A stretch of 64,000 nt of DNA, taken from positions 15,493,936 to 15,557,935 of the forward strand of contig JAJKFL010000008.1 of the NCBI GenBank assembly GCA_021186555.1, written 5' to 3'. A program made the translations under genes and the position numbers. This DNA comes from Reticulitermes speratus. Its lineage: Eukaryota > Arthropoda > Insecta > Blattodea > Rhinotermitidae. Under the pieces are notes generated by a model. It did no database searches. It saw only the letters and a program-made list of their open reading frames with translations, and had not been told where the DNA came from. This document shows, in pieces, positions 32,501 to 43,695 of the stretch (the first letter of the stretch is position 1; every line of letters starts with the position of its first letter).

Positions 32501-32699
32501 ACAATTTTTGTACTCGGCCGATACAAAAGAAACCTTCTTTAAATGTATTACTAATCATCCAAATACAGCATTATAACCGCCTGAACACTTTAATCTCTAC
32601 ACATGTCTACCATCATCACGCAGGGCAGAGTCAGGTAAAGTCACATAATATATCTGCGTGTTGTATAATAAATTCCTATAATTTAACTAAATAAGATAA

Positions 32700-32968
32700 A
32701 GGTATTTCGATCAGAACGGTCACTATAATACTGTACGAACGACCGCGGAATAGAGTTCGATTCCTGTAGGGGCAAGAAATCTTTCTTCTTCCACAGCTCC
32801 CAGGCCAGTTCCCGGGTCCATGCAGCCTTCTATTCAGTAGAGACCGGAGGCTCCCTCCCCTAGGGTCAAGAGCCCGACATGAAGCTGACCACTTACTTGC
32901 ATCTAGTGCTGACGTTAAGAATGAGTGGAGCTATACCTCCACTTTCCAATATGACTTCACGGCGTACA
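32700..32968 (+). mobile_element. family A SINE, degenerate
   Basis: B box GAGTTCGATTCCTGT, then CCAGGCCAGTTCCCGGGTCC, ATGCAGCCTTCTATTCAGT, GAAGCTGACCACTTACTTGC and GAGTGGAGCTATACCTCCAC, in family A order. The tail ends in ATGACTTCACGGCG without a clear TTTACC run. Confidence 0.6.
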
Positions 32969-33094
32969 CAGGAACGACATCAATTGACTTTTACAGCGGA
33001 ATAATGGAGCATTTCGGAATATCAGTGGCGTCTGTGAGTGTCTGTAACGATGTCTGATTTATAAGTGGGTAAAAAATGAGGGGATTCACCAAGC

Positions 33095-33165
33095 TAGCTG
33101 AACAGTTCTGACATGTATTATGGAGGTAACTGGTTCGAATCGCGGCCGCCACAGATAACATCAAG
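33095..33165 (+). repeat. tRNA-like fragment
   Basis: CAAGCTAGCTGAACAG and CTGGTTCGAATCGCGGCCGC are A- and B-box-like at tRNA spacing. No family A-D body follows. Confidence 0.35.
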
Positions 33166-33169
33166 TTTT

Positions 33170-34300
33170 TCGTAATTTCCCTCAGTCTTTCCGCTTCTTT
33201 CAATTTCATAATCCATTAATAAATTTATCGTCTTATTCTATACTCTCTACAGCATTGAGAGCGATGTTAAATAAATCTTAAATAAGTAGATAAAACATTG
33301 GAATTGCATCATCACGTAATGATGAGTTTCATAATTTGTACTCTTCACCAGACATAACCAATATTATGGCAATCAACTAAAAAATAACCACAACGCCCGG
33401 ACGTGTAACACCCAATTAAAAATGTGTATGATACTATGTTTGCATACGCAGACAAAAGCACAACTTCCGAGACCTAGAAGATGATGGAGGAATAATATTC
33501 GAAAATATGTTAATGATAAAAGGTGTGTGTAAGGCTTATATACCTTAGGGCAGGGTACAAGGAAGCGCTGCTGTAAACTGTGATTATTTGTAAGCAGAAA
33601 ATGAGAAACACGAAATAAATACCTGAATATGCAAGGTAAAAGGGTGAAAAAGTGGGAAACTGTAATTAAAGAAAAAAGAAATGGGAAGTTCTACACAGAA
33701 GCGTGATGCCTGTAACAGTGCGTACAAACGAACGTTGTGAAAAGGGAATAAAAGAATACAGCTGAATGGCTAATTGGTTTGTACTCAATACGGACTGGAT
33801 AGATAAATTATCAGTTTGTTGGTGTTTACTGTGAAATGAATGGGGAGCAGAGAATGCTGGGCCCATACAGTGAGATGCAAGAATGACAGTGGAGGAATAT
33901 TATCATTTAAATTTAATTAGGAGTAATGACGGGAGATAAAATAAGTTTTTAAATGTAGAGATTTAGAGAAAATCACTAAAAATGTGCTCATTCCGTCCAC
34001 CTTGCGGTACAGCAGTTACCTGTGTAAGATTAAACACGATCTACATCGACGGGGTAACGTCAAAATTGCGATGCAGTGTTGAGGGGCAGATATATCTATT
34101 AATTATCACAATATTACAACAGAAGCACTGCTTGTGTCTAAAATATTCGAATACCGCACAAGTTAACGATAAATCATCGTTTTTCTTAAAAAAAAAGCAT
34201 GATTTTGCATTTGAAACTTTTAAACTGTACAAACTCTTACGACGTTACTTCTGTCACATTTGAAATCTTTCACTTTTGGACTTTTCCAGTCATCCGGTGT
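33170..34300. other. no gene recognised
   Basis: A brief match to the TTAG-tailed LINE coding end ('cgagacctagaagatgatgg', about 33470) is the only signal. The remaining sequence shows no feature. Confidence 0.3.
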
Positions 34301-34316
34301 TTAACATAAAAATTGA

Positions 34317-34362
34317 ACCACAACGTTTCGGGGGAAGGAAAGGTCCCCATCCTCAGGCAAAC
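34317..34362 (-). ncRNA. hammerhead ribozyme motif, solo
   Basis: Minus strand: CTGAGGA core box (34356-34350), stem II GGGGA with a complement in the following C run, and GAAAC (34329-34325) leading into GTTGTGG. It is the closest relative of the 7.7-kb palindrome (shared TTTGCCTGAGGATGGGGAC and GAAACGTTGT). The cleavage triplet would be GUG in place of GUA, which breaks the NUH rule, so it is probably inactive. Confidence 0.55.
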
Positions 34363-34689
34363 GAGAAAGGGGAGCACGTACTCAGTTTGGCACGACAGGA
34401 AAAGCTACTTGAAACAACTGTGCCTTTTAGAGAGTTCCGTACAACACTTAGCCTAGTAGACAGTTCCGTAAAACAGCTCGGCCTATTAGAGGTTTCCGTT
34501 TAATAGCTGGGCCTATTAGAGGTTGCCGTCTAATAACTTCACGTGTGTGTAATTGAATTACTTCGTTTAAATGTTCAAGACTGACACTCGATGAGCTGTC
34601 ACCTTACAAGACTGCATGACATAAGCAACATTACTGCCATCTTCTAACACAAGACACATTGCAGCCTGTAGGAACATAATGCTTCCATC

Positions 34690-34760
34690 TTCAGGGTAGC
34701 ATAGTGGTAGTGTACGTTCATCAGCAGTAGACTTCAACGGATCACATCCCAGAAGGAGAC
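34690..34760 (+). repeat. tRNA-like fragment
   Basis: GGGTAGCATAGTGGTAGTG is a good A-box arm; the B-box position (ACGGATCACATCCC) is poor. Likely a decayed SINE head. Confidence 0.3.
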
Positions 34761-34965
34761 AATATTATGATGAAAAGCTTTGATAACCTAAACTCTGATG
34801 TTTGAAAAAAGATAGGTTAACAAATATAAACTTTGACTCAGTCGTGTAAAGTACGCGTAATTGGTGCGAAATAAGAAATGTCGACGAAAAGATTAGTTTA
34901 TGGAAAAATGAATGAAATGAAAATACGACGCTGCAAACCAGGCCTACACACCTACACACATATGA

Positions 34966-35053
34966 AACACATACATACATACAATACATACATACATCAC
35001 CAACATACATACATACATACATACAACAACACACACTACATACATGCATACAT

Positions 35054-35098
<45 letters not shown>
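34966..35098. repeat. CATA and CA microsatellite
   Basis: (ACATAC)n and (CATA)n pass into (CA)n (about 35064-35095). It produces long low-complexity frames of His/Thr/Tyr on plus and Cys/Val/Met on minus, which are not genes. Confidence 0.85.
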
Positions 35099-35100
<2 letters not shown>

Positions 35101-35780
35101 ATACGGATATACATATAACTACGAGAAAGGACGCAAGAACGAACAAACTTGCAGACGCGGTCTCCATCAAATGTGTTAATCTTATTTACTTTACAAAACT
35201 AAAGGACAGGAACGAAAACGTCTGCATGTTAAAACGGTTTCCACTTTCCTATCTCAAATTTCAGAGAGACTTTCATTTCTCAGCCCATTTGCTATTCACA
35301 AGCCGCCACTGCAGGATTCTGTCTAGTGTCACACGCTGCAGCAACAATCCCAGTCTCTGGGGTCTCAGATGCCCTGCAGATTGAGTACGGGGCGGATTTT
35401 ATTCCGGACATTTTTCAAATCCTGTTCGATCCCCCCACCACTCTTTTCTTGTCCGTCTACACACCAACCACCCTCTTTCCATTCTCTCGTCAGTAACGCG
35501 ATCAACACCCCTTGCCTGAGGGATGGGTTAGGGTGCAGTGCTAGAACGAATGAAATGTGTGGAATTTCTGTTATATACGTCAAAGAAACACGAAAGGCGG
35601 TGTCAGTGTTACCAACAATACAGACTTAAGTACAAAGGATGTTCGTACTTTTTATTGGTGGCTCTCATTTGTTTCTACTAGCACATCAGAGCTTGTTATT
35701 ATTATTATTCATGAGATGGAAACAAGTTGAGGGTACAGGAACACTGGGCCCCAATAAAATTGTGTCTGCTCGTAGCTCTG

Positions 35781-36057
35781 AGGCAGGGCCGTCGAGAGCG
35801 GGTTCGGGCCCCGGTGAAAAGTTTTTGTTCGGGTAACACCAAAGGAGGACCGGCTAAAAATCTTTACATTAAATCGGAAAGACGGGCTGTCAGTTACAGA
35901 GTGGCTTGGGTTTGGTCTGAAAGTATTAATTCTTTCAATCGACAAATAATGATACAACCGAGAAAGATAAAAACATATGCAACATAATCGGGCCCCGGTC
36001 CCCCTTCCGGACTGCCGGGCTCCGGTAATTTGTATCGGCTTCCCCCTCGTCGCTACT
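35781..36057. mobile_element. hAT-like non-autonomous element
   Basis: A perfect 8-bp duplication GCTCTGAG (35773-35780 and 36058-36065) flanks 277 bp. The left end GCAGGGCCGTCGAGAGCGGG and right end CCCCCTCGTCGCTACT are only loosely complementary. CGGGCCCCGGT occurs inside in direct orientation (near 35803 and 35990). An 8-bp duplication and a CAGGGCCG start fit hAT non-autonomous elements, but the weak terminal repeats leave some doubt. No transposase is encoded. Confidence 0.5.
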
Positions 36058-36764
36058 GCTCTGAGATCTCCAGTACATAGAGCCTGTAATATTATTTACA
36101 CTGAATAAGCACAACAATCAGAAAACAAAATCATAAAATGTGGTGATGCATTATATCACACATGTCAAGAAGTTCCAACAGATTATGACGTCATCATCAC
36201 GAGGTTGTACCTTAAAAAGAATTCATATGCAGTTAACGGACAGAAACTATAACACTGCCAGAATAAGAAGTTACGTAAACTAGTCGTATCTGGTATTGAT
36301 GACAGAGTGGGCTGAAGGACTGTGGCTGCTGCTCCTATTACTGCAGCGATGTAAGCATCCAAACTACTGGTATTTGAGACTCTTCATGATTTCCTTTCTG
36401 GACACGCCTCTGTGCCGTTCAGGCTTTATTTCTCGCAGTGCAGGCTTAACAATGTAACAAAATTTGAGGTTCTAAGGCGGTGAGATTATGATCGTAAAGG
36501 TGAATACGCGAGTAGCAGCTTCCTCGAAAGTTGTTACGAATCTACAAAACTACACTACACCATACCCCTGAAGGCCTCGTTGTTGAAATTTCTTATTGTT
36601 TTGCAAGATTTCTCAATGCTACGTACTTCAAACAAAAAGAGCAATTCCTTGCGCCCTAACAAGTAGCATCCTATTCCTCCTGCAATATCCCGCGACGCAT
36701 TGGACTTATCCTTTCACGCACAGTAAAGGCAATTCTAGCCCAGTGCACACCATGAGGGCATATG

Positions 36765-37000
36765 GGGCATGTACAGGCACTACGTAGACACTGGATGGAG
36801 ATAAGTGGTCAGCTTCACGCTCCGGTCGAAATACCTTCACAGAAAGTTCCAAACTACCCGTGGTATAGGAGGCTGGGGGGTCCCAGAAGTTGCGTGGAGG
36901 CTCTAGACGTGAGAAACGTTTGCCTTTGCCAAGAATCTAGCCACGATTCACCTGATATCCAGCTCGCAGTTCAGTCACTATATCGACTATGACAATATGC
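36765..37000 (-). mobile_element. family A SINE, degenerate
   Basis: Minus-strand head TCGATATAGTGACTGAACTG; central traces CCCCCCAGCCTCCTATACCA, CGACCGGAGCGTGAAGCTG and CACTTATCTCCATCCA match family A in order. The 3' tail is not visible. Confidence 0.5.
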
Positions 37001-37278
37001 GTCTCTCCCCTGCATTAACACTAAATTATCCCCATTCTACTCCAAGAATGAATTTATGTGTTTAGGCCGCTTCCCTTAATACACAGCGATTATTTCCCTG
37101 AACAGCATTGATTAGTTGATCTTTTACGGGACACGCAATACAGAATACATTGATCGTGTGCGTGCGTGCGTGCGCATGTCTGATTTGTTAGCATTCCATA
37201 TGTTGCACCTGCTAACAGAATCATCGCACATTGTGTGCTGTAACATGGCATGGGAAGCTGCACATATTTTAACAAGTT

Positions 37279-37592
37279 AAAAGGTAAAGATAAAAGCAAA
37301 GCTATCCCATTACAGGCCTAGACAGGCCCTTAGGGTTCCAGGAGTTTGAGGCTCCCAGATTTCTAGACAATCGGCACATTAAGGTGGCAAGGTTGTCAAC
37401 CCTACACACCGGCAACCTTTACCCCCCAGGAAGTAATCCTGGTACTCATTTCTGTTAGAGGCTGAGTCGGCCCCAGGGCCATAGTGCGACCGGAAGGATT
37501 ATGTCAATAAAGAATTCCAATGACACCATCGGGAATCGAAACCGCGACCTTCCGGCTTGTAGCGCCACTCAACAAACTGCGCCACTGCTTCC
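37279..37592 (-). mobile_element. tRNA-derived SINE, family C, complete
   Basis: 314 bp between a 12-bp duplication with one mismatch, TTTTAACAMGTT (37267-37278 and 37593-37604). Same order and length as 23003-23316. The B box is GGTTTCGATTCCCGATGG. A small deletion is seen in the anticodon-region equivalent compared with the 23-kb copy. Confidence 0.85.
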
Positions 37593-38117
37593 TTTTAACA
37601 CGTTGCGATGCTTATGAACCAGTAAACCGAGGAATTTAAGAAGTCTGCAAAACTTTCAGAGTTGACAGTGACACTGTCCCTCATTTACTATACCTAAATA
37701 TCTGTTAATTGCTCACCAATATCAGTCTGACAGGTAAGCATGCAATTATTCACCAGCTAGCAAAATTAATTAATTCAATTTTTGAGTGGCACAGAACTGT
37801 GTTAGGTTACACGCGAAACACACATCGACAGTATAATTGTGTTAATTTACAACCCCTGTAGAGGTTAAGTTTCGTAATTATGTCCAGTAATGACGCTGAA
37901 CACTACCGTGTCCTTCGGATTTCACTGTTATTTCAGTCAGATTTTCATTTCACAAGTGTTTTAGAACGGCATGCAGAGAAGAAGGCTTGGTCCTGTGATA
38001 GACGAATTAGCCTGACACTAAGCTGGAGACAATTAAGTAATAAATATATGAAAGTAGAGTTATCGTTTGGCACAGCAGTTGTATAAGCGATACACTCAAA
38101 TCAAATTAAATCAAATA

Positions 38118-38301
38118 GAGTCGAACTCGGTTATAACGTCATGAAAGGAACTGAATATTTTGTGTCGTTATAAACGAGTGTTGTTATAACCGAGGGGTAT
38201 AATGTTATGGTTAACAGTGAGGAATTAGTTGGTACCACAGAATATCTGTAGTTATAGAGAGGTGTCGCTTAAATCGTTGTTGTTATAACCGGGCTCGACT
38301 C
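38118..38301. mobile_element. pogo/Tigger-like MITE
   Basis: 184 bp with terminal inverted repeats GAGTCGAACTCGGTTATAAC and, at the right end, GTTATAACCGGGCTCGACTC (about 19 of 21 positions match). A TA dinucleotide lies on each side (38116-38117 and 38302-38303). Internal copies of the GTTATAACCGAG motif (near 38195) are typical of pogo-like ends. It encodes nothing and would need a transposase supplied from elsewhere. Confidence 0.7.
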
Positions 38302-38309
38302 TATTTATT

Positions 38310-39310
38310 GGTCCAGTCAAATTATTTATAATTTGGTGTCAGCTTAACACCAGGGTTTTCGCATGTCGCCAAGTTTAGGTCTCCTTTTAAAAACAATTTT
38401 TCCTTTATACAACATATTTGCCTCAATCTATCAATCGTCTTCCAATATTAAAAATGTCCACCCACGCCATATATACTAAGTTACCTATCGCCTTAAATGT
38501 AACATAATTATTTACTTTCTTTCTTAACTTTTCTATAACTTTTCACTATTATGTTTGTTTTCCTGGATTCTGTTCTATTAATCTTGTTAATAAAATTCTT
38601 TCACTTTTTAGTTTATTTAATAAATTATGTGAATCCTTTCAAAACCCAATAAATTCCTTCACACTGACCTCTTACCTGCCAGAACTACAAAAATTTAAAT
38701 CTATTCCCACCTACGTGTAACTAGAATTAAATGTGTGGCTCAGGTCTTCAGTTTATCTGCATAAAATAACATAAAATATTCTAATGACACGCCAACACAT
38801 TAAACACTTATAAAACCCAATCAACTAACCCTCCTACGTCTTCGTCCAGCTACCTCATAAAGTTCAAATTCCAGTACTATCTACACCAGGACACAACTTT
38901 GTCCGCAAAACGACTAATATAATTCTGTGAAATAATCTTCCTCTTCCGCCACTCCTACCTTGTTTCTTCGATACCAGCTGGAGTATCATCCTACTAATTC
39001 CTTCTTAACCAGCGCTATTGGAGCCCCATGATTTCTGCATTTCGCTAATTCTCTACTTTTTCAAATAACTTTAAAAATCTACCGCAATTTCCTAGACCAC
39101 GGGTCTCCCTTATCTCTGATTTGGCTTTCCTCCCTTCTCTCATTTACTCTTGTCAATTTGTTCTCCAGTCTTCTTCGACCACTGACTGTCTCGTAGATTT
39201 GCTTTGACCTTCCTCCCTTCTGTCCTTTCCGCTTCTATCAGACGATTCCCCAGGCCCTGTAGGCCTACCAGTCGGAATATTCTGCTGAAATATCTCTTTT
39301 ATCAAAACAG
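38310..39310. other. no clear feature; possible LINE continuation
   Basis: Pyrimidine-rich on plus, so A/G-rich on minus, like the ORF1 remnant next to it. It could be the decayed downstream part of the same LINE, but I recognise no endonuclease or polymerase motif. Confidence 0.3.
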
Positions 39311-39311
39311 C

Positions 39312-40339
39312 TCATGAAGAAATATCCCGATTCGCCCTATCTCCTGACGTCGTCTCAATATTAACCACCTTCTTCAGTAACGTGTGATTTTGCTCCTGCA
39401 GTGACGTAATATCCGGTTCTGCTCCGCCTCGCCCCTGAGCCATTAACCATTTAGTTCCAAAGTCCTCTCTAGCGGCGTAACTCCTTCTGTCTTCTGTGTT
39501 CCCTTTTCCATACAGTATGTCTTCCACTTTCTAAAATTTGCTGTACAGTATCACTTCAAACAATCCAACATTTGCTCTGCAGGGGTATCCAACACAGCTG
39601 TTTTCTTTATTCAACAGCCTGTCTAAGTCGTGAATTTTTCCATTTATCACCAAATTTTCTTTTTTCGAAAAAGCCCTGTGTCGCCTTCTCTTGGAATCCT
39701 TTAAATATGGTATTAATCTACTCCTTGTATTCTTCACTTCCAAACAAAATCTTCATCCACTCTAATCTTTGAACCTGTCATTTTTTAACTCTTCTAGTTT
39801 TCTGACGAACAAAGTGACTTTAACAAGAATAGGTCGCTGGATTCTTTTTTCCTCTTGCCTTGCTACGTGATTAATATTACTAACCAAGGCCTCTAATTCC
39901 ATTGTCTCTTTCAAACACTTTGTCACTACAGCCAATGTATCACCGTAACTCTCATTTCTCGTCTCCTCCAATCCAAAAATTCACAACATATTCTTTCTCT
40001 TCTCTCCTTCCAAAATGTCTGTTTTACTAAGAATCACTTCTTGTTTCTCTTCCAACATTCTCATGTTTGCTCCATCTGTTTAAAATCCACAATCAATCCT
40101 CTTAATGCCTCACTGAGTGCCTCCAAATTCACTCCAAATTCGTTAATTCTTTTCTCTACTTCATCAATCTCCCGATTATGGTTTTCGAGTAATTTCTGGA
40201 TCCTTTTCCTCTCCCTCTCCTGATTTTTCACCTCTTTCAATATTGGGTGAATCTTGTCCCACTCCATTTGTGGGCCCCAGTGTACCTCCCCTCGTCCCAC
40301 TACCAACGACACAAAAAACACTGTTTCCATGAATGACAT
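39312..40339 (-). pseudogene. decayed LINE ORF1-like gene
   Basis: Four minus-strand segments line up: 40339-40061, then 39971-39762, 39743-39531 and 39527-39312. The last three share one frame and are separated only by stops; the first is one frameshift away. The first has a heptad-like charged helix (residues about 28-85, ERKRIQKLLENHNREIDEVE), a probable coiled coil. The second contains RIQRPILVKVTLFVRKLEEL and the third a YLKDSKRRRHRAF then ENLVINGKIHDLDRLL segment. These match the RPIxVKF ... A/F ... KLVINGK pattern of L1-like ORF1 nucleic-acid-binding proteins. The ORF is dead; family assignment is by motif only. Confidence 0.5.
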
Positions 40340-40459
40340 TACTCATTTCGCCTCAACTGCCCCAAATTCTCGATTCCACGTCCATCTTTCCATGGTTGTG
40401 CCAATTCTGGCCCCGGTAGACTTCAATGACCCTAACCAGCCGCTCTCTAAAGCTGCTTA

Positions 40460-40890
40460 GGCGCAACTCTGTATATGATGCACTAGCTTATTACACTACA
40501 TGACACCTTTTATGAAAAGTGCAATGAACAGTATCATGTACTAAACAAGCAGGATGCGATGATCTCAATATGTGTCACGCATGTGTGTGACACGAAATTC
40601 ATCAAAGCTTTAGTAAGATAACCGGAATTGTAGAGAGACAACTTGCGAGATCTAGCCACAGACAGAAGATGTTACAGAAATATGACGCGACGGTGTTGAT
40701 TGGCTGCATCTGCCTAAGATTACAGTCCAGTTGTGGGCTCTTGTAAACAGGGAACGAAATTTTCATTTGAAAAAAGGTGGGTAAATTCTTAATAACATGT
40801 TGAAAGGCTTAATATTGTATATATTCCGTGAAATTAATATACATAAATAAGTTAATTACCAACAAATTGCACTTATCCATATATAGATAA
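40460..40890. other. no recognised feature
   Basis: AT-rich sequence between the ORF1 remnant and the hammerhead; nothing identified. Confidence 0.3.
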
Positions 40891-40891
40891 C

Positions 40892-40938
40892 CACTCCTAC
40901 ATGTTTCGGCTATGATTCATATCCATCTTCAGGGAGCA
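40892..40938 (-). ncRNA. hammerhead ribozyme motif, solo
   Basis: Minus strand: CTGAAGA (40932-40926), stem II of GGATATGA with TCATAGCC (seven of eight pairs), GAAA (40907-40904), and ACATGTA giving an AC/GU stem III and GUA cleavage triplet, predicted between 40898 and 40897. Stem I can pair CUCC with GGAG and extend by two G-U wobbles. All core bases are present, so it is a good candidate for an active, probably dimer-assisted ribozyme. Confidence 0.7.
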
Positions 40939-41159
40939 TTATTACGGGCTATATTAAAAGTCATATACAGCATTAATACATCCATTCCACCATACGCCTT
41001 CACGACCCTTACAATGAAACCTTCGTTTACTATTGAATTAATTTTAATATTATCCTTATATCTATGTCTAGTTCTGTGAATTAGTAACAATCCTTCAGAA
41101 TTTTCGATGAATCTCAGCTCTTTTCATGATAAAATATGTTTATACATGCGTACAAAGGT

Positions 41160-41430
41160 AGAAGGTAAAGTAGTCCCTGTTCCCACGCCATGAAAGTATA
41201 TAGCGGGAGTAGAGGTATAGCTCCACTCATTCTTATCCTTGGTACTAGATGGAGAAGAGTGGTAAACATCACATCACGGCCACTTTACCCCCTGAAACAA
41301 CTCGGTACCCATTGAATATAAGGCTGGTTTTACTGTAGAGCCTGTCTTGACGATTTAGAGGAAAGTTTCTTGCCCCTGCAGAGATTCGAACCCCGAATAG
41401 TCCAGCCCGTAGCCCAGTAACATACGTAGC
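41160..41430 (-). mobile_element. tRNA-derived SINE, family A
   Basis: Minus-strand B box GGGGTTCGAATCTCTGC, then AAACCAGCCTTATATTCAAT, GGGGGTAAAGTGGCCGTGA, and GAGTGGAGCTATACCTCTAC. A TTTACCTTC end lies at 41160. ACATGCGTA (41145 region) and ACATACGTA (41410 region) may be a diverged target duplication. Confidence 0.65.
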
Positions 41431-42049
41431 CAAAATGTAAATGAAAAGAACATGAATAATTAGTAAGTTCAGTATTTTCGATTTTGTCGTGGCCTATTTT
41501 GGTGTACAGCCCACAAGTGCCTGCGAGGGGAGGGGGTGAGAATTCAGGAACATACATATTGGCGGCGCTACTGCTACCGCCAGTTTGCTCAGTGAAGTGG
41601 CGTATTGCTTCATACAATCTAGCTGATGCATGTGGTGACAACATTAGAAAGTGATAGATGATCCCTTGTTTTTATTTTTTCGTTGTTTCTGCTCGGATGT
41701 ACTACAATCGCTTTTGGTCCGCAAGGCCGGAGAGGCGTAAAGCGTATGAGAAAGAAAACCGATAGAGTGTTCGCGGCTGTGGGCTCAGCGCCCATCTCGC
41801 TTTCGTCAAGCGTAAACAAGGACCGAAACCTGCTCTGATACAAACTCCCACCTCCGAAGCTTATACAGATAGGTTTACTATCATCACATGTGTTTGCAGG
41901 GTCCCTAGATTTCTGATAAAATACAGCAGCAACCACAAATTGCAGAGATTTTTGCTCGTACAGTAACTTGCACAAAGAACACCGAAGCACGAAACAGCCT
42001 TCAGGCTCTTTGTTCTTCCAACAACGACAAGAAAAAAGAAAACAACCGG

Positions 42050-42355
42050 GACAGCTCAGCTCAGTCAGTATAGTGAGTAAGCTACGGGCTGGCAACAGAA
42101 TAATCGTGGTTCGATTCCCGGCACAGGTAAGAGATTTATCTCTTCTTAATAACCGTCCAGACCGGATCTAGATCCCACCCAGCCTCCTATTCAATGGGTA
42201 TAGGTGGCTGTCTCCACGGGATATTGTGGTTAGAGATTAAATCTAACCACCCAATTCCAACAAGTTCTGAGGTTAAGAATGTGTGGAGCTGCCAACATGC
42301 TTTCATGGCATGGTACTTAATTGAGAGCGTGGAACGTTCTACATTTTCGTCACCA
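42050..42355 (+). mobile_element. tRNA-derived SINE, family A
   Basis: Head CAGCTCAGTCAGTATAGTG, B box GGTTCGATTCCCGGC near 42110. The body has CCGTCCAGACCGGATCTAG, CCCACCCAGCCTCCTATTCA, ATGGGTATAGG and GGTTAAGAATGTGTGGAGCT. The central block reads CACGGGATATTGTGGTTAGA where other copies have GGGGTAAAGCGGCCGG, so this copy or subfamily has a replaced core. It ends GGCATGGTACTTAATTGAG, like the 44.3-kb copy. Confidence 0.7.
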
Positions 42356-42414
42356 CTAAAGAAATAAATACGTCTGGGTCAGAACAATATTCTAAAATCG
42401 CAGAAGGAATATCG

Positions 42415-42800
42415 TTTTTAGGAGCGTTCGCAAAAATGCGAAAAGCGGCTATTTCCTTTGCCATCTCTGTCTGTCTGTCCGCCCGTCCGCATGGAACAAT
42501 TCGGCTCCCACTGAACGGATTTTCATAAAATTTGGTATTAGAAGATTTTTCGAAAATCTGTCGAGAAAATTCAAGTTTAATTAAAATTTGACAAGAATAA
42601 CAGGTACCTTACATGAAGACCTATTTACATTTATGATAATATCTCGCATAGTTCTTCTTAAATCACAAACGTTTCAGATAAAAGTTGTAGAGAAAATCAA
42701 AACACACATTTTAAGTTCAAGAACGTTTTCCGAAAATCGTGCCCTTAATGAGATAACATGGAAAAATATGGTAGAGCCGGCCACGCCGCAGGTAACAATA
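42415..42800 (+). repeat. GTCT-tract-associated repeat
   Basis: Begins GGAGCGTTCGCAAAAATGCG (an imperfect palindrome), then CTGTCTGTCTGTCCGCCCGT, CTCCCACTGAACGGATTTTC, CGAAAATCTGTCGAGAAAAT and TACCTTACATGAAGACCTA. It is colinear with 57591-57960 and with the reverse of 3795-4192. It ends earlier than those two copies. Confidence 0.7.
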
Positions 42801-43201
42801 CGGCGCATGCGCTTTGCGTGCTGGACCCCGCCTTATGTTTGGGCTTATCCTGGAAGTTATACAACTTCTAATGGTAACATGATCGTTAAAGTTTAGTTCA
42901 ACATCACACAAAAATTTTTATGGCATATGTGAACACTTGCAAGCAGGTACAGGACAGAAGCCTTAATACGCAGGATACTATGACTGGCCTCGCGGACAAG
43001 ATGCGGATTCCAGGTCTCTATGTCATGAAGAATGAGAGTTGCTTTTGTTGACGATTTACAGCCGTGTTATAAGGCGGGAATCTCTGAGACAATTAAGGAA
43101 GAAGGAAGCACAGAGTGTGAACTGACCTAAGTTAAATAGTGCTTTGACAGGCAAACAGAATATAGGTAAATTTTATGTTATATGTACCGTGCATTTTGTC
43201 A

Positions 43202-43695
43202 TAAGTTTAAGTTAAACCAACTAATGCACAAGAATTATTAACAAAATAAGGTATATTTTTTAACCCCAATCAAGTTCGATCGACGTAGATGGACTATATT
43301 ATTTTATACATGGCCAACAGCCAGTAAAACCTTTTTTAAAAAAAACTTTTATACGTTTTAAACGTCTAAGTCTAATCATGTAACAATATTTGTATATAAT
43401 AATTTTTACTGTGTTATATGACGTATTAGCTTACATCACTAACTTAGACACATTGTATTATTTGCTCCTAATGTTTAGTTTTATGACTATAGGCATCTAA
43501 TCATTTTAACATTGTGAGCGGCATGTGTACTTCCATTATAATGCCAAATGTATGTGTATCTGGATGCCATAGATATTTGTGATTCTTTGATGCGCGCCCT
43601 GAGGATGGCAATTTATTGCGAAACGTATGTAGGGGTTACAAATATACCTACTTTGTTAATAATTATTGTGCATTAGTTGGTTTAACTTAAACTTA
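43202..43695. repeat. inverted-repeat element ending at a hammerhead site
   Basis: Left arm 43202-43267 and right arm 43632-43695 are near-perfect reverse complements (about 65 bp, a few mismatches and a 1-2 bp gap). The right arm starts at the base right after the predicted hammerhead cleavage (GTA then GGGG at 43629-43635). The left arm ends at the exact mirror base, and the ribozyme core itself is not mirrored. The 360 bp between is unique and non-coding. Confidence 0.7.
43593..43640 (+). ncRNA. hammerhead ribozyme motif
   Basis: CTGAGGA at 43599-43605; stem II GCAAT (43608-43612) with ATTGC (43615-43619) and a TT loop; GAAA at 43620-43623; then ACGTATGTA, allowing AC/GU stem III and GUA cleavage after 43631. 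Stem I is weak, with only CC/GG next to the core. The core is complete. Confidence 0.65.

Noticed and set aside
34765..35384. Frames of 110 and 168 codons
   Set aside because: Driven by the CATA/CA microsatellite; low-complexity His/Thr/Cys/Val sequence.
41619..42095. 158-codon minus frame with several Cys residues
   Set aside because: No recognisable domain, overlaps the head of a SINE, no relative in the window. Kept only as a low-likelihood candidate.
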